Shown: positions 35,571 through 44,253 of the stretch, piece after piece
Numbering within the stretch: the first letter of the stretch is position 1
Layout of the letters: each line of letters begins with the position of its first letter
From: Rhizobium subbaraonis
GTDB lineage: Bacteria; Pseudomonadota; Alphaproteobacteria; Rhizobiales; Rhizobiaceae
Assembly (NCBI RefSeq): GCF_900220975.1
Contig: NZ_OBQD01000002.1
Span: 248,001-312,000, forward strand
Length of the DNA stretch: 64,000 nucleotides
Direction: 5' to 3'
Program-made: the position numbers and the translations under genes
The notes under the pieces: model-generated
Seen by the model: only the letters and a program-made list of their open reading frames with translations
Told to the model about the DNA's origin: nothing
Database searches by the model: none

Positions 35571-35977
35571 GGGGTAAAACTCTCAAGCAGGGCAACGGCC
35601 AGAACGCCGGTCGCAAGGAAGGTGGCCACCGCCGCCATCGAGCGCACGGAGAGCCGCGCAAGCCCCAGCACGCCATGGCCGCTGGTGCAGCCGGAGCCCA
35701 TGCGCGAACCGAAGCCGACCAGCAGCCCGGCCAGCATCAACAGCGGCCATCCCGCCGTGATCGACACCAAAGGCCACGCCGAAAAGGCGGCACGGTAGAA
35801 AAGCGGCCCGCTGACGAGGCCGAGCACGAAGGCCAGATTGGTGGCACGGTCGATCCCGAGCGCCAGCCTTCCGACGATGCCGCTGACCCCGGCGATGCGC
35901 CCGTTGAGCAAGAGCAGCAACGCCGCCGCCAGCCCGATCATCATTCCGCCCAGCAGAGAAGTCAGGTATACCGTCAT
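35567..35977 (-). CDS. YeeE/YedE-family membrane protein, subunit 1
   Basis: 136 residues, four helices, with the family motif GFGSRMGSGCTSGHG containing the conserved Cys. Pairs with the next gene to make a full-size YeeE-like transporter split into two polypeptides. In related BigR operons this transporter is thought to move sulfur compounds such as sulfite or thiosulfate out of the cell; direction is not shown by sequence. Start overlaps the bigR stop. Confidence 0.9.
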   Translation of the reverse strand: MTVYLTSLLGGMMIGLAAALLLLLNGRIAGVSGIVGRLALGIDRATNLAFVLGLVSGPLFYRAAFSAWPLVSITAGWPLLMLAGLLVGFGSRMGSGCTSGHGVLGLARLSVRSMAAVATFLATGVLAVALLESFTP

Positions 35978-36321
35978 TGCATGGCCTCCGCGCAGAAAAT
36001 CGCGTGCAGCGCCCCGATCAGTCGGGCGGCCTTCGCCTCGGCAAGGCTGTAGAAGATCTGCTTGCCGTCGCGCCTTGTCGCAACGACACCCGCCGCTCTC
36101 AACACGGTCAACTGCTGCGAGAGGTGCGGCTGGTGCAGGTCGAGCCTCTCTTCCAGTTCGCCAACGGAATGCTCACCCTCGACAAGCGTGCAGACCAGCA
36201 TCAGACGGGCCGGATGGGCCAGTGTCTTGAGCAGTGCGGCAACCTCTTCCGCTCGCGCGCCCATTGCGGCGGGCGATGTTCCGGTCTTTGCCGCCTGTGT
36301 GATCGGCGTGTCCATCACCAT
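35974..36321 (-). CDS. bigR: BigR-like ArsR-family sulfide-responsive repressor
   Basis: 115 residues, winged-helix ArsR fold (HSVGELEERLDLHQPHLSQQ as the recognition region). Two cysteines at the positions of the redox switch of BigR/SqrR are present: one in LMLVCTLVEGEH and one near the C-terminus in HAIFCAEAMQ. In that family, persulfides link these Cys residues and release DNA. The gene follows blh with a 7-nt overlap (start 36321; ATG 36315 is an alternative) and precedes the YeeE pair, the operon order expected for rhizobial sulfide detoxification. Confidence 0.9.
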   Translation of the reverse strand: MVMDTPITQAAKTGTSPAAMGARAEEVAALLKTLAHPARLMLVCTLVEGEHSVGELEERLDLHQPHLSQQLTVLRAAGVVATRRDGKQIFYSLAEAKAARLIGALHAIFCAEAMQ

Positions 36322-37610
36322 GCCGCCCCGCCCAGTGCGTTGAGGGGAAACTTCAGATAACGCTTGCCGTTCGCCTCCGGCTCCGGCAGCCGCCCGCCGC
36401 GAATGTTGACCTGCAGGGCGTGCAGGATGAGCTTGGGCATCGGCAGGGTTCGGTCGCGAGCGGTTCGCAGCGCGATGAATTCCTGTTCCGAAATACCGGC
36501 GGCATGCGGATTGGCGCGCTTCTGTTCGGCAACCGTGCTTTCCCAGCGCGGTGCGCGGCCACCCGGCTGGTAGTCGTGGCCGGTGAACAGCCGGGTTTCG
36601 TCGGGCAGGGCCAGGATCTGCGTGATCGAATTCCAGAGGACACGGGGATCGGCGCCCGGGAAATCCGCCCGTGCCGAGCCGCTGTCCGGCATGAACAACG
36701 TGTCGTGGACAAAGGCGGCATCGCCGACGAGATAGGTGATCGAAGCGAGCGTATGGCCCGGCGAGAAGATCACGCGGGCCTCAATTTGGCCGACCTTGAA
36801 GGTGTCGCCATCGGCGAACAACCGATCCCACTGCGACCCGTCGGCGGGAAACTCCGGCCAGTTGTAGATGACCTTCCAGAGCCGCTGCACGTCCACGACA
36901 CGCACCCCAATCGCGGTGGGCGCACCGGTCTTTTCCTGCAGATAGGAGGCCGCGGAGAAATGGTCGGCATGCGGGTGGGTATCGAGGATCCACTCGACGC
37001 TGAGCCCCCGCTCCTTGACATAGGCGAGGATCGCATCGGCACTGGCCGTTGCCGTCGAGCCGGATTTCTCGTCGAAATCCAGCACAGGGTCGATGATGGC
37101 GCATTTGCCCGTCTCGGGGTCGGAAACCACGTACTGCACGCTATAGGTGCGGGGATCAAAAAAGCCCCGTACCTGCGGTCGCCGGGACGACTCCCGGTTT
37201 AGCCACGCTTCGGCCGCCGCCAGATCGAAGCCCAGCCTTTTGCCGTAAGCCACGACCTCGTCTGCCTTCATGCGGCCGTCGAGAACCTCTCCGATCGCGT
37301 GCAGCGACAGCGCACGCGCACCGGATTTGCAATGAGCCACGACCGGAGCTCCGGCCGCATTCACGGCCTTCTGGAAGGCGCGCACATCAGCCTCGGAAAT
37401 GGTCGCCATCGTTACGGGTATGAACGCATAGGCCATGCCGTTGCGTCTGGCCGCCTCGGCTTCCGCATCGTTGCCGGGCTGATCCTGCGCTTCACGATCC
37501 GGCCGAAGGTTGATGACGGCACCGAATCCGCTTGCCTTCAAATCAGCAAAGTCGGAAATTTCCGGCTGGGACGCGACCGAGAGCGTATCGCTGACCGCTA
37601 CGATCTTCAT
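36315..37610 (-). CDS. blh: Blh: bifunctional sulfurtransferase / persulfide dioxygenase
   Basis: 431 residues from ATG 37610 (GGGGGAA upstream). The N-terminal DUF442 phosphatase-like domain holds the sulfurtransferase loop VVAHCKSGARA with the active Cys. The C-terminal half is an ETHE1-type metallo-beta-lactamase fold: LDTHPHADHFSAA, FSPGHTLAS, AFVHDTLFMPD and FTGHDYQ supply the iron-binding His/Asp. The protein oxidises glutathione persulfide to sulfite, removing sulfide during low oxygen. First gene of the BigR-regulated operon. Confidence 0.92.
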   Translation of the reverse strand: MKIVAVSDTLSVASQPEISDFADLKASGFGAVINLRPDREAQDQPGNDAEAEAARRNGMAYAFIPVTMATISEADVRAFQKAVNAAGAPVVAHCKSGARALSLHAIGEVLDGRMKADEVVAYGKRLGFDLAAAEAWLNRESSRRPQVRGFFDPRTYSVQYVVSDPETGKCAIIDPVLDFDEKSGSTATASADAILAYVKERGLSVEWILDTHPHADHFSAASYLQEKTGAPTAIGVRVVDVQRLWKVIYNWPEFPADGSQWDRLFADGDTFKVGQIEARVIFSPGHTLASITYLVGDAAFVHDTLFMPDSGSARADFPGADPRVLWNSITQILALPDETRLFTGHDYQPGGRAPRWESTVAEQKRANPHAAGISEQEFIALRTARDRTLPMPKLILHALQVNIRGGRLPEPEANGKRYLKFPLNALGGAAW

Positions 37611-37633
37611 TGGCTTCCCCCTTGCTGAAGTCG

Positions 37634-37665
37634 ATATACAATTAAACATAATATATATTGTCTAT
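37634..37665 (-). promoter_or_regulatory. AT-rich inverted repeat ahead of blh, candidate BigR operator
   Basis: ATATACAAT (37634-37642) and ATTGTCTAT (37657-37665) are imperfect inverted arms (8 of 9 match) around a 14-nt AT-only-like centre including ATATATAT. It starts 24 nt upstream of the blh ATG. BigR is known to bind an AT-rich palindrome over the promoter of its own operon, which fits the position and composition. Assignment is inference. Confidence 0.6.
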
Positions 37666-37841
37666 GTGTCAATCATGCGACGATCCTTGCCATCCACAAG
37701 CCGAGGATGTCCTCACGAGTCTGCAGGTTCCGACACGCACGACACAGCGCCGTGCGGCCGCTTCTGCGTCTGCGCGCCGCCTCATGTCCGATATCGCGCT
37801 ACCGGATCAGATCAAATTCATGCCGTGCGAGCGGGTGGCGA

Positions 37842-38765
37842 TTACGCCGGCAGAGCCTGCGCGACGGCGAGCCGTGCCATCTCCAGCACCGCGTCGCGAG
37901 TCTTTGCCGCCGCGATAAAGCGACCGTTGTGGCAGAAGGTTGCCTCAGCTACCCCGCAGACCGCCGCGAGATCTGCGCCGGTCAAACCTGCCCAGGCCAA
38001 CGGCAAATCGGCGCGAAGCTCAAATCCTTCGCCGGACCTTCGGATTCCGGTCAGGCACCAGTCATTCTCGCGGGGGTGCACGACAAACAGCAGATGATCG
38101 GCGCCCGCCTTCACGATCGCGGGACGGAAGGGCATACCCATCGGAAGCTCCAGCACGTGACCGTCTCCCGTCTCCGCAATCGCCTCCATCACGATCGTTT
38201 CGGCCCGCAGTTTCGCAGCACCTTGCCTTATGCTTGCCTCCACGAAACTGCGAGCGATCGACAGCGCGCCGTGGAATGCGCGGTCGCCGGCATCCGGCTC
38301 CTCGTCGTCGAAGACGGGCTTGAGCGTCTCGAGCAGGACAGGCAGCGTGAGCTTGCCCATCACACCGGCGCCCGATGGGCTCACGGCGCCGTTGTCCATC
38401 AGGTCGACGGGAAGGACGAAATCCAGGTCGAAGCGCGCATGGAGTGCTTCGATGTCTGCGGCGGGCACGCCGTGGGCCTCCAGGTAGCCCCGCCCGAACT
38501 GGCGCCAGATCAGGCCAAAGGAACTGAATGGCTGGCTGTCTTCGCGCAGCGGCGCTCCGCGCTGGTGGTGATCGAAAATTCCGGCACCGGGATCGTAGGC
38601 GCCGCCGACATCGTAGATGATCCTGTCACTGCCCGGCGTAACCCACTCAGGCGCGCGGCTGCGTACGATTTGAGCAGCAGGAAAAAGGCGGGTGAGAATG
38701 ACGCTGGACAGCAGCTCATCCGCATGGAAGCCGCCGGAATGCGTTACGAGAAAGTCTGGGGCCAT
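37842..38765 (-). CDS. MYG1 family (UPF0160) metal-dependent protein
   Basis: 307 residues from ATG 38765; a TTG nine nt upstream is the only longer start. MYG1 proteins have a DHH-like phosphoesterase or exonuclease fold; the eukaryotic member is an RNA exonuclease. Metal-binding signatures are present: THSGGFHADELLS at the N-terminus, IIYDVGGAYDPGAGIFDHHQ and PVDLMDNGAVS. The gene is monocistronic, between the sulfide operon and the diguanylate cyclase gene. Bacterial function is not established. Confidence 0.85.
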   Translation of the reverse strand: MAPDFLVTHSGGFHADELLSSVILTRLFPAAQIVRSRAPEWVTPGSDRIIYDVGGAYDPGAGIFDHHQRGAPLREDSQPFSSFGLIWRQFGRGYLEAHGVPAADIEALHARFDLDFVLPVDLMDNGAVSPSGAGVMGKLTLPVLLETLKPVFDDEEPDAGDRAFHGALSIARSFVEASIRQGAAKLRAETIVMEAIAETGDGHVLELPMGMPFRPAIVKAGADHLLFVVHPRENDWCLTGIRRSGEGFELRADLPLAWAGLTGADLAAVCGVAEATFCHNGRFIAAAKTRDAVLEMARLAVAQALPA

Positions 38766-38872
38766 GCTGCTCAACCTATCAATAGCTTTACGTGTCCGAT
38801 CATGCGCGTCGGATATCGGTTGGATGGCGGCAGTTCAAGGCTTGTACGATTGCCGGAGATCCAGGCTGGTGA

Positions 38873-40342
38873 TCAGGCGCGCCGCGCCGACCGACCCTTC
38901 GCAAGCTCGCCGGCGCCATCGGCCTCGTAGTACTCCCTCTTGCGCTCGTACATTTGCATGTCCGCTCGCTTTATGACGTTCTCGATTGCTTCACCAGGCT
39001 CGCTGGTCGCCGCACCATAGGACATGCGCAAGGGAGCGCTGGAGTAGAACTGGTTGTTGATCTTGAGCAGTTCGTTGATGGTTTCGGTCATTGTCGCCAC
39101 CCCCTTCGCATCCGCACCGGGCATAAGGACAGCGAACTCGTCGCCGCCGATGCGGCAGGCATAGTCGGGATGGGACACGGCGCCATTCAGGATCTCGCCA
39201 AACCGGCGCAGCAATGCGTCGCCCGCATCGTGGCCCAGCCGGTCGTTGGCCTCCTTCAGACCGTTGAGGTCGAATATGATCACCGAGACGGGGCGAAGCA
39301 GCTTCCGTTCAAGGCGATTGATCTCCTCGGCATAGAAGGCTCGGTTATAGAGCTTGGTCAGGACATCGTGCTTGCCGAGATATTCGAGATAGGCCTCCGC
39401 CTTCTTGCGCGCCGTAATGTCGGTGAGCGCCACCTGTACGCGCGTCCAGTCGCGTTCGTGACCTGGAAACACGGAGAAATGCAGCAGGATGTGCCGCACG
39501 GTGCCATCAAGCGCATAGTTCACCACTTCGCGATGATGGTGGAGGTTTCCGTTCCACAGCTCCATGAGCTGCTCCCGGAATGGCTTCTCCATATCGTCGC
39601 GGAAGACCTCGCGCAGACGTTGCAGCAGCTCGTTGCGCTCGGTGGCGCAAAACAGCTCAAGCGTTGCGCGATTGACGTCGATGACGCGAATCTCGCTCAT
39701 GCATTGGCGCACGAACTCGGGATGAACGTCCATGAAGGTGCGAAAATCAACGATGCCGCGGGCTCGAATGTCTTCGAGCAGCGCCCTGATCCGGCTGAAA
39801 TCCTCGATCCACAAGGAGACCGGCGAGTGTTCGAAAATGCCCTCCGCATGCCGCCGCTGCTCGGCCTCCGCCCGACGCGCATCCTCGCGCGCCGTGATGT
39901 CCTCGGTGGTCAGGAGCAGTTTGCCAAGCGAAGCCTCGTAGCCGGGCAGAACGGCCCCGCGAAGCTGGATGTCGAGGCGGCGGCCGGAGATCGTGTAGTT
40001 CGACGTGGTGCTCTCGAAGACGCGTTCGCCATCGAAAAGCTTGGCCAGCTCGATCACATGCGTCTTGAGCATGTCGTCGCGAAAAATGGTCGACAGGTTG
40101 GCACGCAGATGGTCGATGTCATCGGCCTCGAAGAGTTCCAACGTCTTTCTGTTCACGTCCAGCACCCTGATGCGCCGGGAACACTCCGCGACGCGGCTCT
40201 GGTCCTCCCCCAGAAATGCCCTGATGTCCGTCACGCCCTGCGAGCGCCATATGTCGAAGAGGGCCTGGACCTCGCTGAAATCCTCTATCCACATCGCCGT
40301 CGGGGCAAGATTGAAGATATCGGAATCGAAAGTCTCTGACAT
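38873..40342 (-). CDS. diguanylate cyclase with two tandem PAS domains
   Basis: 489 residues. Makes cyclic di-GMP from two GTP. Two PAS-type sensor units repeat about 155 residues apart and share a start pattern (MWIEDFSEVQALF and LWIEDFSRIRALL) and an inner VNRxTLELF block, so they arose by duplication. Each ends with a PAC-like motif (TTEDITAREDARR and ALTDITARKKAEA). The C-terminal GGDEF domain has an intact active site RIGGDEFAVLMPG. The residues five upstream read SHPD, so the RxxD inhibition site is absent and product feedback may be missing. No membrane helix; cytoplasmic sensor. Confidence 0.93.
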   Translation of the reverse strand: MSETFDSDIFNLAPTAMWIEDFSEVQALFDIWRSQGVTDIRAFLGEDQSRVAECSRRIRVLDVNRKTLELFEADDIDHLRANLSTIFRDDMLKTHVIELAKLFDGERVFESTTSNYTISGRRLDIQLRGAVLPGYEASLGKLLLTTEDITAREDARRAEAEQRRHAEGIFEHSPVSLWIEDFSRIRALLEDIRARGIVDFRTFMDVHPEFVRQCMSEIRVIDVNRATLELFCATERNELLQRLREVFRDDMEKPFREQLMELWNGNLHHHREVVNYALDGTVRHILLHFSVFPGHERDWTRVQVALTDITARKKAEAYLEYLGKHDVLTKLYNRAFYAEEINRLERKLLRPVSVIIFDLNGLKEANDRLGHDAGDALLRRFGEILNGAVSHPDYACRIGGDEFAVLMPGADAKGVATMTETINELLKINNQFYSSAPLRMSYGAATSEPGEAIENVIKRADMQMYERKREYYEADGAGELAKGRSARRA

Positions 40343-40539
40343 GGGACACCCGGGTTTGGGGAAGTGCTACGCCATCTATGGCGGTGTCCCTTCTTATCCT
40401 CAATAGGTAAATCGAGGTTGAAGCGTCGTCATGAGTGGCGATTGAGCATCGACAAGCCGAGAAGGGAGAATGCGGCGGCGGCGCAGAGGACCGTTCCTAC
40501 CCGGCTTCCAATCACGACAGGCAAACCGGCATCTCGCCG

Positions 40540-41835
40540 TCAGGCGCGCCCGGGATCGATCGCATCGAAAAAACGCGAAAGCATGTCATCGCCTGCGACG
40601 GGCTCGCTACCGGCCATCACCGCCATCGACAGGCCGATGGCCGAGGACACCGGATTGTGGTGGGTGGTGGCCGACGCACGAAGGTTCATCACCAGCGTCG
40701 GGCAGAGAAACAGACCGAGCCGGATCACGCGCCGCCAGTCGGCCGGCAACATGCCGCGGCGCGCCAGTTCCCCAAGCAGGGGCCGCCACATGGCCTGCGC
40801 CTTGACGTCCAGCAGTTGCCGGCGGACCGGGCTTGGCTCCCACGAGCTCGACACGCGAAGAACGCCGTCGGCATATGCCGCGCTCGCCTCGTACCGCTCG
40901 GCGGCCAGCGCCGGGTCGTAAAGCCATAGCGGGTGGGCGAGGATGTTGTGGAAGGTCGTCTTCACCTCGGCCAGCAGGGTGGGAATGTGTTCGCCGGCGA
41001 AGGCTGGGTCGAAGAAGGAAAGCGTCGCCTCGCCGCCCCGTTCCCGATACCAGACATTGGCGTTGTGCGCGTCGCCATGCGCCGTGACGCCACCCGCATC
41101 GGCAAGCCGTGAAGGCTGCAGGCGCTCGAAAGCCTCGTCGAACAACTGGCCGACGGTATCGCGATACTCCACCCCGTTGACGACGAAGCGGCTGGTGGAA
41201 AGCGCCTCCCAGTCCAGCGTGGCGCCGGGAAAGGCAAAGTCCTTTCCGACATAGAAGCTTGCAAGCCGGCCGCCCGGATAGCTTCCTGCCGGCGGGTCGA
41301 TCAGCCGCTCGAAGAACAGCCGGTGGACGGGCTCGGCGGAAACCTCCTGCGGGGTCACTGGATGCAGCGTCTTCAGGTAGACGTCGAGCACCGCTTCGTT
41401 GAGCTTTCGCTCGGCGGCGACGGCGCGCGCCGCCTTCTGCGCGTCATGCTCCAGATCGAGCGCCCGCAGCACATCGGAGAACCGCGGATCGGTGCGCCGC
41501 TTGTAGACAAGGATCTGTTCGCCCGGCAGGACGGACATCAGCACCGGCTGGTCCACCGGCAGACCGGCGCGCGCCAGGATGTCGGCACGATAGTATTCGC
41601 CGGTCATCGCCTCCTCGCCCTCTTCCTGATGGAACTTGAAGAAGAACTGGCCGTCGACGGTGTCGAAAAATCCGTTCAGCGAATTCAAGCTGTACTGGTC
41701 GTGGTTGATGGCGAGGTTGAACGGCTCGATCGCAAACAGATCGCGCAGCAGGTCGGCAAGCATTGCCTCTGCAGCGCCATCGGCGTCCTTCGCGTGCATC
41801 CTTATCTCGGCGGTACGGCTGGCGGGCTTGGTCAT
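40540..41835 (-). CDS. APH-fold small-molecule kinase, substrate unknown
   Basis: 431 residues. The aminoglycoside-phosphotransferase/choline-kinase fold is indicated by the Brenner-type catalytic loop VTAHGDAHNANVWY and the metal-binding FFDPAFAGE, with an ATP-binding Lys probably in GQFFFKFHQEE. The fold phosphorylates hydroxyls of small molecules. Divergence from known antibiotic kinases and its place 41 nt after the zinc dehydrogenase gene, as last member of the ABC/HisD operon, argue for a metabolic kinase in that pathway rather than resistance. Substrate cannot be read from the sequence. Confidence 0.75.
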   Translation of the reverse strand: MTKPASRTAEIRMHAKDADGAAEAMLADLLRDLFAIEPFNLAINHDQYSLNSLNGFFDTVDGQFFFKFHQEEGEEAMTGEYYRADILARAGLPVDQPVLMSVLPGEQILVYKRRTDPRFSDVLRALDLEHDAQKAARAVAAERKLNEAVLDVYLKTLHPVTPQEVSAEPVHRLFFERLIDPPAGSYPGGRLASFYVGKDFAFPGATLDWEALSTSRFVVNGVEYRDTVGQLFDEAFERLQPSRLADAGGVTAHGDAHNANVWYRERGGEATLSFFDPAFAGEHIPTLLAEVKTTFHNILAHPLWLYDPALAAERYEASAAYADGVLRVSSSWEPSPVRRQLLDVKAQAMWRPLLGELARRGMLPADWRRVIRLGLFLCPTLVMNLRASATTHHNPVSSAIGLSMAVMAGSEPVAGDDMLSRFFDAIDPGRA

Positions 41836-41876
41836 GCTGGGAGCTCCAGTCCTGGTATTGGGGGCATGCGGCCGCG

Positions 41877-42890
41877 TCAGTCCGATATCTCGACGATGGT
41901 CTTCAGCCTTGAACCACCGCCCTTGAGGAGACGTTCATAGGCGTCCGGCACCGCATCGAGCGTATCCAGCACCTCGGAGAAGCGCGTGAGCGAAGGTTCG
42001 AGGCCCGGCAGCATCGCAACGGCTTCGGGCAACTCGTCGACGAACGCGTGGCATCCGACCAGCGAAATCTCGCGCTCGACCAGAATGTTTGGATCGAAAT
42101 CGAGCTTCCCGTGGCTGATGCCGACCAGTGCCAGCGCGCCGCCGCCGGAGAGGAGGTCGATCGCCTTGGCGATGGCAGGCACGCTTCCCGTGGCATCGAG
42201 CGCAAAACGTAGTCTTTTTCCATCAAGCGCAGCGTCGATTGCAGTGGCATCGAGTGCCACCGGCACGCCACCGGTCACGTCGGCCACCATCTCGACGCGC
42301 TCGGCGTTGAGATCGGCGAGCAGCAAGGGCCCATTGCGCAGTTGCGACAGCAGAAGCGCGCCGAGCCCGCCGATGGTACCGCATCCGACAACCAGCACCG
42401 GCTCGCCTTCGGGCGGATTGAGCCGCCGGATGGCGTGGAGCGCGACGGCGAGCGGCTCCGCCATGGCAGCGACCCGTGGCGAAAGACCGGCGTCGTGGCG
42501 AACGAGCAGCCGGGCCGGCAGCTGGACCTCCTCGGCAAAGCCGCCGTCGCAGACCTCGCCAATGAAACCCAGCTTTTCGCAGACATTGCTGCGGCCACTG
42601 CGACAGGCGGCACATTCACCGCACCACATCCGCGAATCGGCTGCGACCACGTCGCCGATCGCAAGGTGGCTGACCCCTTCGCCGATCGCGGTGACGCGAC
42701 CGCAAAGTTCGTGCCCCGCCGTCGACGGGCGCCGACTGATCCACTGGCCGGTGCGATAATTATGAAGGTCGGAGCCGCAGATGCCGGCCGCCCGCACCCG
42801 GAGATTGACATGGCCCGGCGGCGGGGACGACGGAGCGTCCACCGTCTCCACCCGCAGGTCCAGCGCATCATGCAGCCGCACGGCCTTCAT
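41877..42890 (-). CDS. zinc-dependent medium-chain alcohol/polyol dehydrogenase
   Basis: 337 residues. Catalytic zinc ligands are visible in GICGSDLHNY (Cys) and STAGHELCG (His-Glu); the structural zinc site is complete as CGECAACRSGRSNVC. Rossmann loop VVGCGTIGGLGALLLSQ, followed by an Asp at the end of strand 2 (LLLADLNAERV), suggests NAD. Closest in style to L-idonate or threonine dehydrogenases. It starts 3 nt after the HisD-like gene stop and so shares its message; it probably oxidises an alcohol intermediate of the same pathway. Confidence 0.9.
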   Translation of the reverse strand: MKAVRLHDALDLRVETVDAPSSPPPGHVNLRVRAAGICGSDLHNYRTGQWISRRPSTAGHELCGRVTAIGEGVSHLAIGDVVAADSRMWCGECAACRSGRSNVCEKLGFIGEVCDGGFAEEVQLPARLLVRHDAGLSPRVAAMAEPLAVALHAIRRLNPPEGEPVLVVGCGTIGGLGALLLSQLRNGPLLLADLNAERVEMVADVTGGVPVALDATAIDAALDGKRLRFALDATGSVPAIAKAIDLLSGGGALALVGISHGKLDFDPNILVEREISLVGCHAFVDELPEAVAMLPGLEPSLTRFSEVLDTLDAVPDAYERLLKGGGSRLKTIVEISD

Positions 42891-42893
42891 CGG

Positions 42894-44222
42894 TCACGCG
42901 CCTTTCTTCAGATAGGCGTCGCGCACAGGCGAAACCGCCAGCGCGTGTGAGGAGAAGCCCTCGTAGAGTGCGAGATTGTGGGAGTGCTTCGCGAATTCCG
43001 GATAGGCCGGAGCGGTGACGTATCCGATCGAGCTGCGCTTGACGAAATCGGTGACCGAAAGCGGCCCGAAGGTCCGCGCCCAGCGGCTCGTCGGCAGCAC
43101 GGCATTCGGTCCAAGCGAGAAGTTGGCGATGCTGACCGGCGTATGCGTTCCCATCAGGATCTCGGAAGCTTCGGTGATATGACCGAGATGGATGAAGGGT
43201 TCGGTCGAGAGTAGTTCAAGATGCTCGGGCGCATAGGCGTTGACGAACTCATAGCTCTCCTGGATCGACGAGGTCAGCACCACACCACCCGTCTTTCCGG
43301 TCAGAACGGCCTTGGAGAAGCCGACGCGCTGCTCTGTCATCTTGCTCCAGTGCTCGGGAAGCGCGGCGATTGCCTCTTCGGCAACGCGGCGGCTGTGCGT
43401 CACGAGGTAGGCCGAGGAATCCGGGCCGTGTTCGGCCTCGATCAGGAGATCGAGCGCGGCGAGCCCCCCATGCACCGTATCGTCTGCAAGGATCATCACT
43501 TCCGAGGGGCCGGCAGGCAGGCCGGTATCGATGACGCCCGAGAGCGAGCGCTTGGCAGCGACGACCCAGGGGCTGCCGGGGCCCACGATCTTCAGCGCCG
43601 GCTTGACGGTCTCCGTGCCGTAGGCGACTGCCGCGACCGCCTGTGCGCCGCCGACCTTGTAAACGGTCTCGACGCCGGCGAGACGGGCTGCGACCAGCGT
43701 TGCCGCGTCGACCGAGCCATCCGGCGCAGGCGGCGTGACGATCGCAAGGTTTGGCACGCCGGCAACGACGGCCGGCACGGACGTCATCATCGTCACCGAA
43801 GGGAAGGAACCCTTGCCGCGCGGCACATAAAGCGCCACCGACTGAATGGGGGTGAAACGGTCGCCTGCGAACGCACCCGGGCGGATCTCCTTCAGCCACA
43901 TGGCCTCCGGTTTCTGCTCCTCGTGGAAATGGCGGATGTTGTCGATCCCGAACTTGATGGACTCGACAACGCTGTCGTCGACGAGCTTGAACGCTGCATC
44001 GAACTCAGCCTCCGTCACCTTCAGGTTCGCTTCGGTGACATCTGCCTTGTCGAGCTCACGGCCGAAACGGGCCAGCGCCTTGTCGCCCTCTGTCCGCACC
44101 GCCTCGAGAATGGGCGCCACCTTTTCGATGAAGCTGGAAATATCCGTCTCCGAGCGGCGCAGCAGCGCCGCCTTCTCATCGGCGGTCAGCTTGGAATATT
44201 CGTAGAAAGAGACGTCAGTCAT
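42894..44222 (-). CDS. divergent histidinol-dehydrogenase paralogue
   Basis: 442 residues from ATG 44222 (AAGGA 7 nt upstream). HisD oxidises histidinol to histidine in two NAD steps. The fold and catalytic Glu-His (NAYAPEHLEL) are conserved, as is AEHGPDS. But the metal site differs: E. coli zinc ligand Gln259 is Glu here (LIEAEHG), the Asp360 block (usually GDYxxGxNHVLPT) is ANFSLGPNAVLPT, changing Asp to Asn and the following His to Ala, while the C-terminal His is kept (EGFSSHALAV). So it is not the biosynthetic HisD; it probably acts on a related amino alcohol or another alcohol. Located after a polyamine-type importer. HpsN (sulfopropanediol dehydrogenase) is a relative to be considered. 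Confidence 0.85.
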   Translation of the reverse strand: MTDVSFYEYSKLTADEKAALLRRSETDISSFIEKVAPILEAVRTEGDKALARFGRELDKADVTEANLKVTEAEFDAAFKLVDDSVVESIKFGIDNIRHFHEEQKPEAMWLKEIRPGAFAGDRFTPIQSVALYVPRGKGSFPSVTMMTSVPAVVAGVPNLAIVTPPAPDGSVDAATLVAARLAGVETVYKVGGAQAVAAVAYGTETVKPALKIVGPGSPWVVAAKRSLSGVIDTGLPAGPSEVMILADDTVHGGLAALDLLIEAEHGPDSSAYLVTHSRRVAEEAIAALPEHWSKMTEQRVGFSKAVLTGKTGGVVLTSSIQESYEFVNAYAPEHLELLSTEPFIHLGHITEASEILMGTHTPVSIANFSLGPNAVLPTSRWARTFGPLSVTDFVKRSSIGYVTAPAYPEFAKHSHNLALYEGFSSHALAVSPVRDAYLKKGA

Positions 44223-44253
44223 CGTCGTGTCCTTGATGAGCGGCCCCAAGGGG

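Noticed and set aside
40540-41835. Aminoglycoside resistance kinase
   Set aside because: Only the general APH fold motifs match; operon context with an importer and dehydrogenases favours a metabolic kinase.
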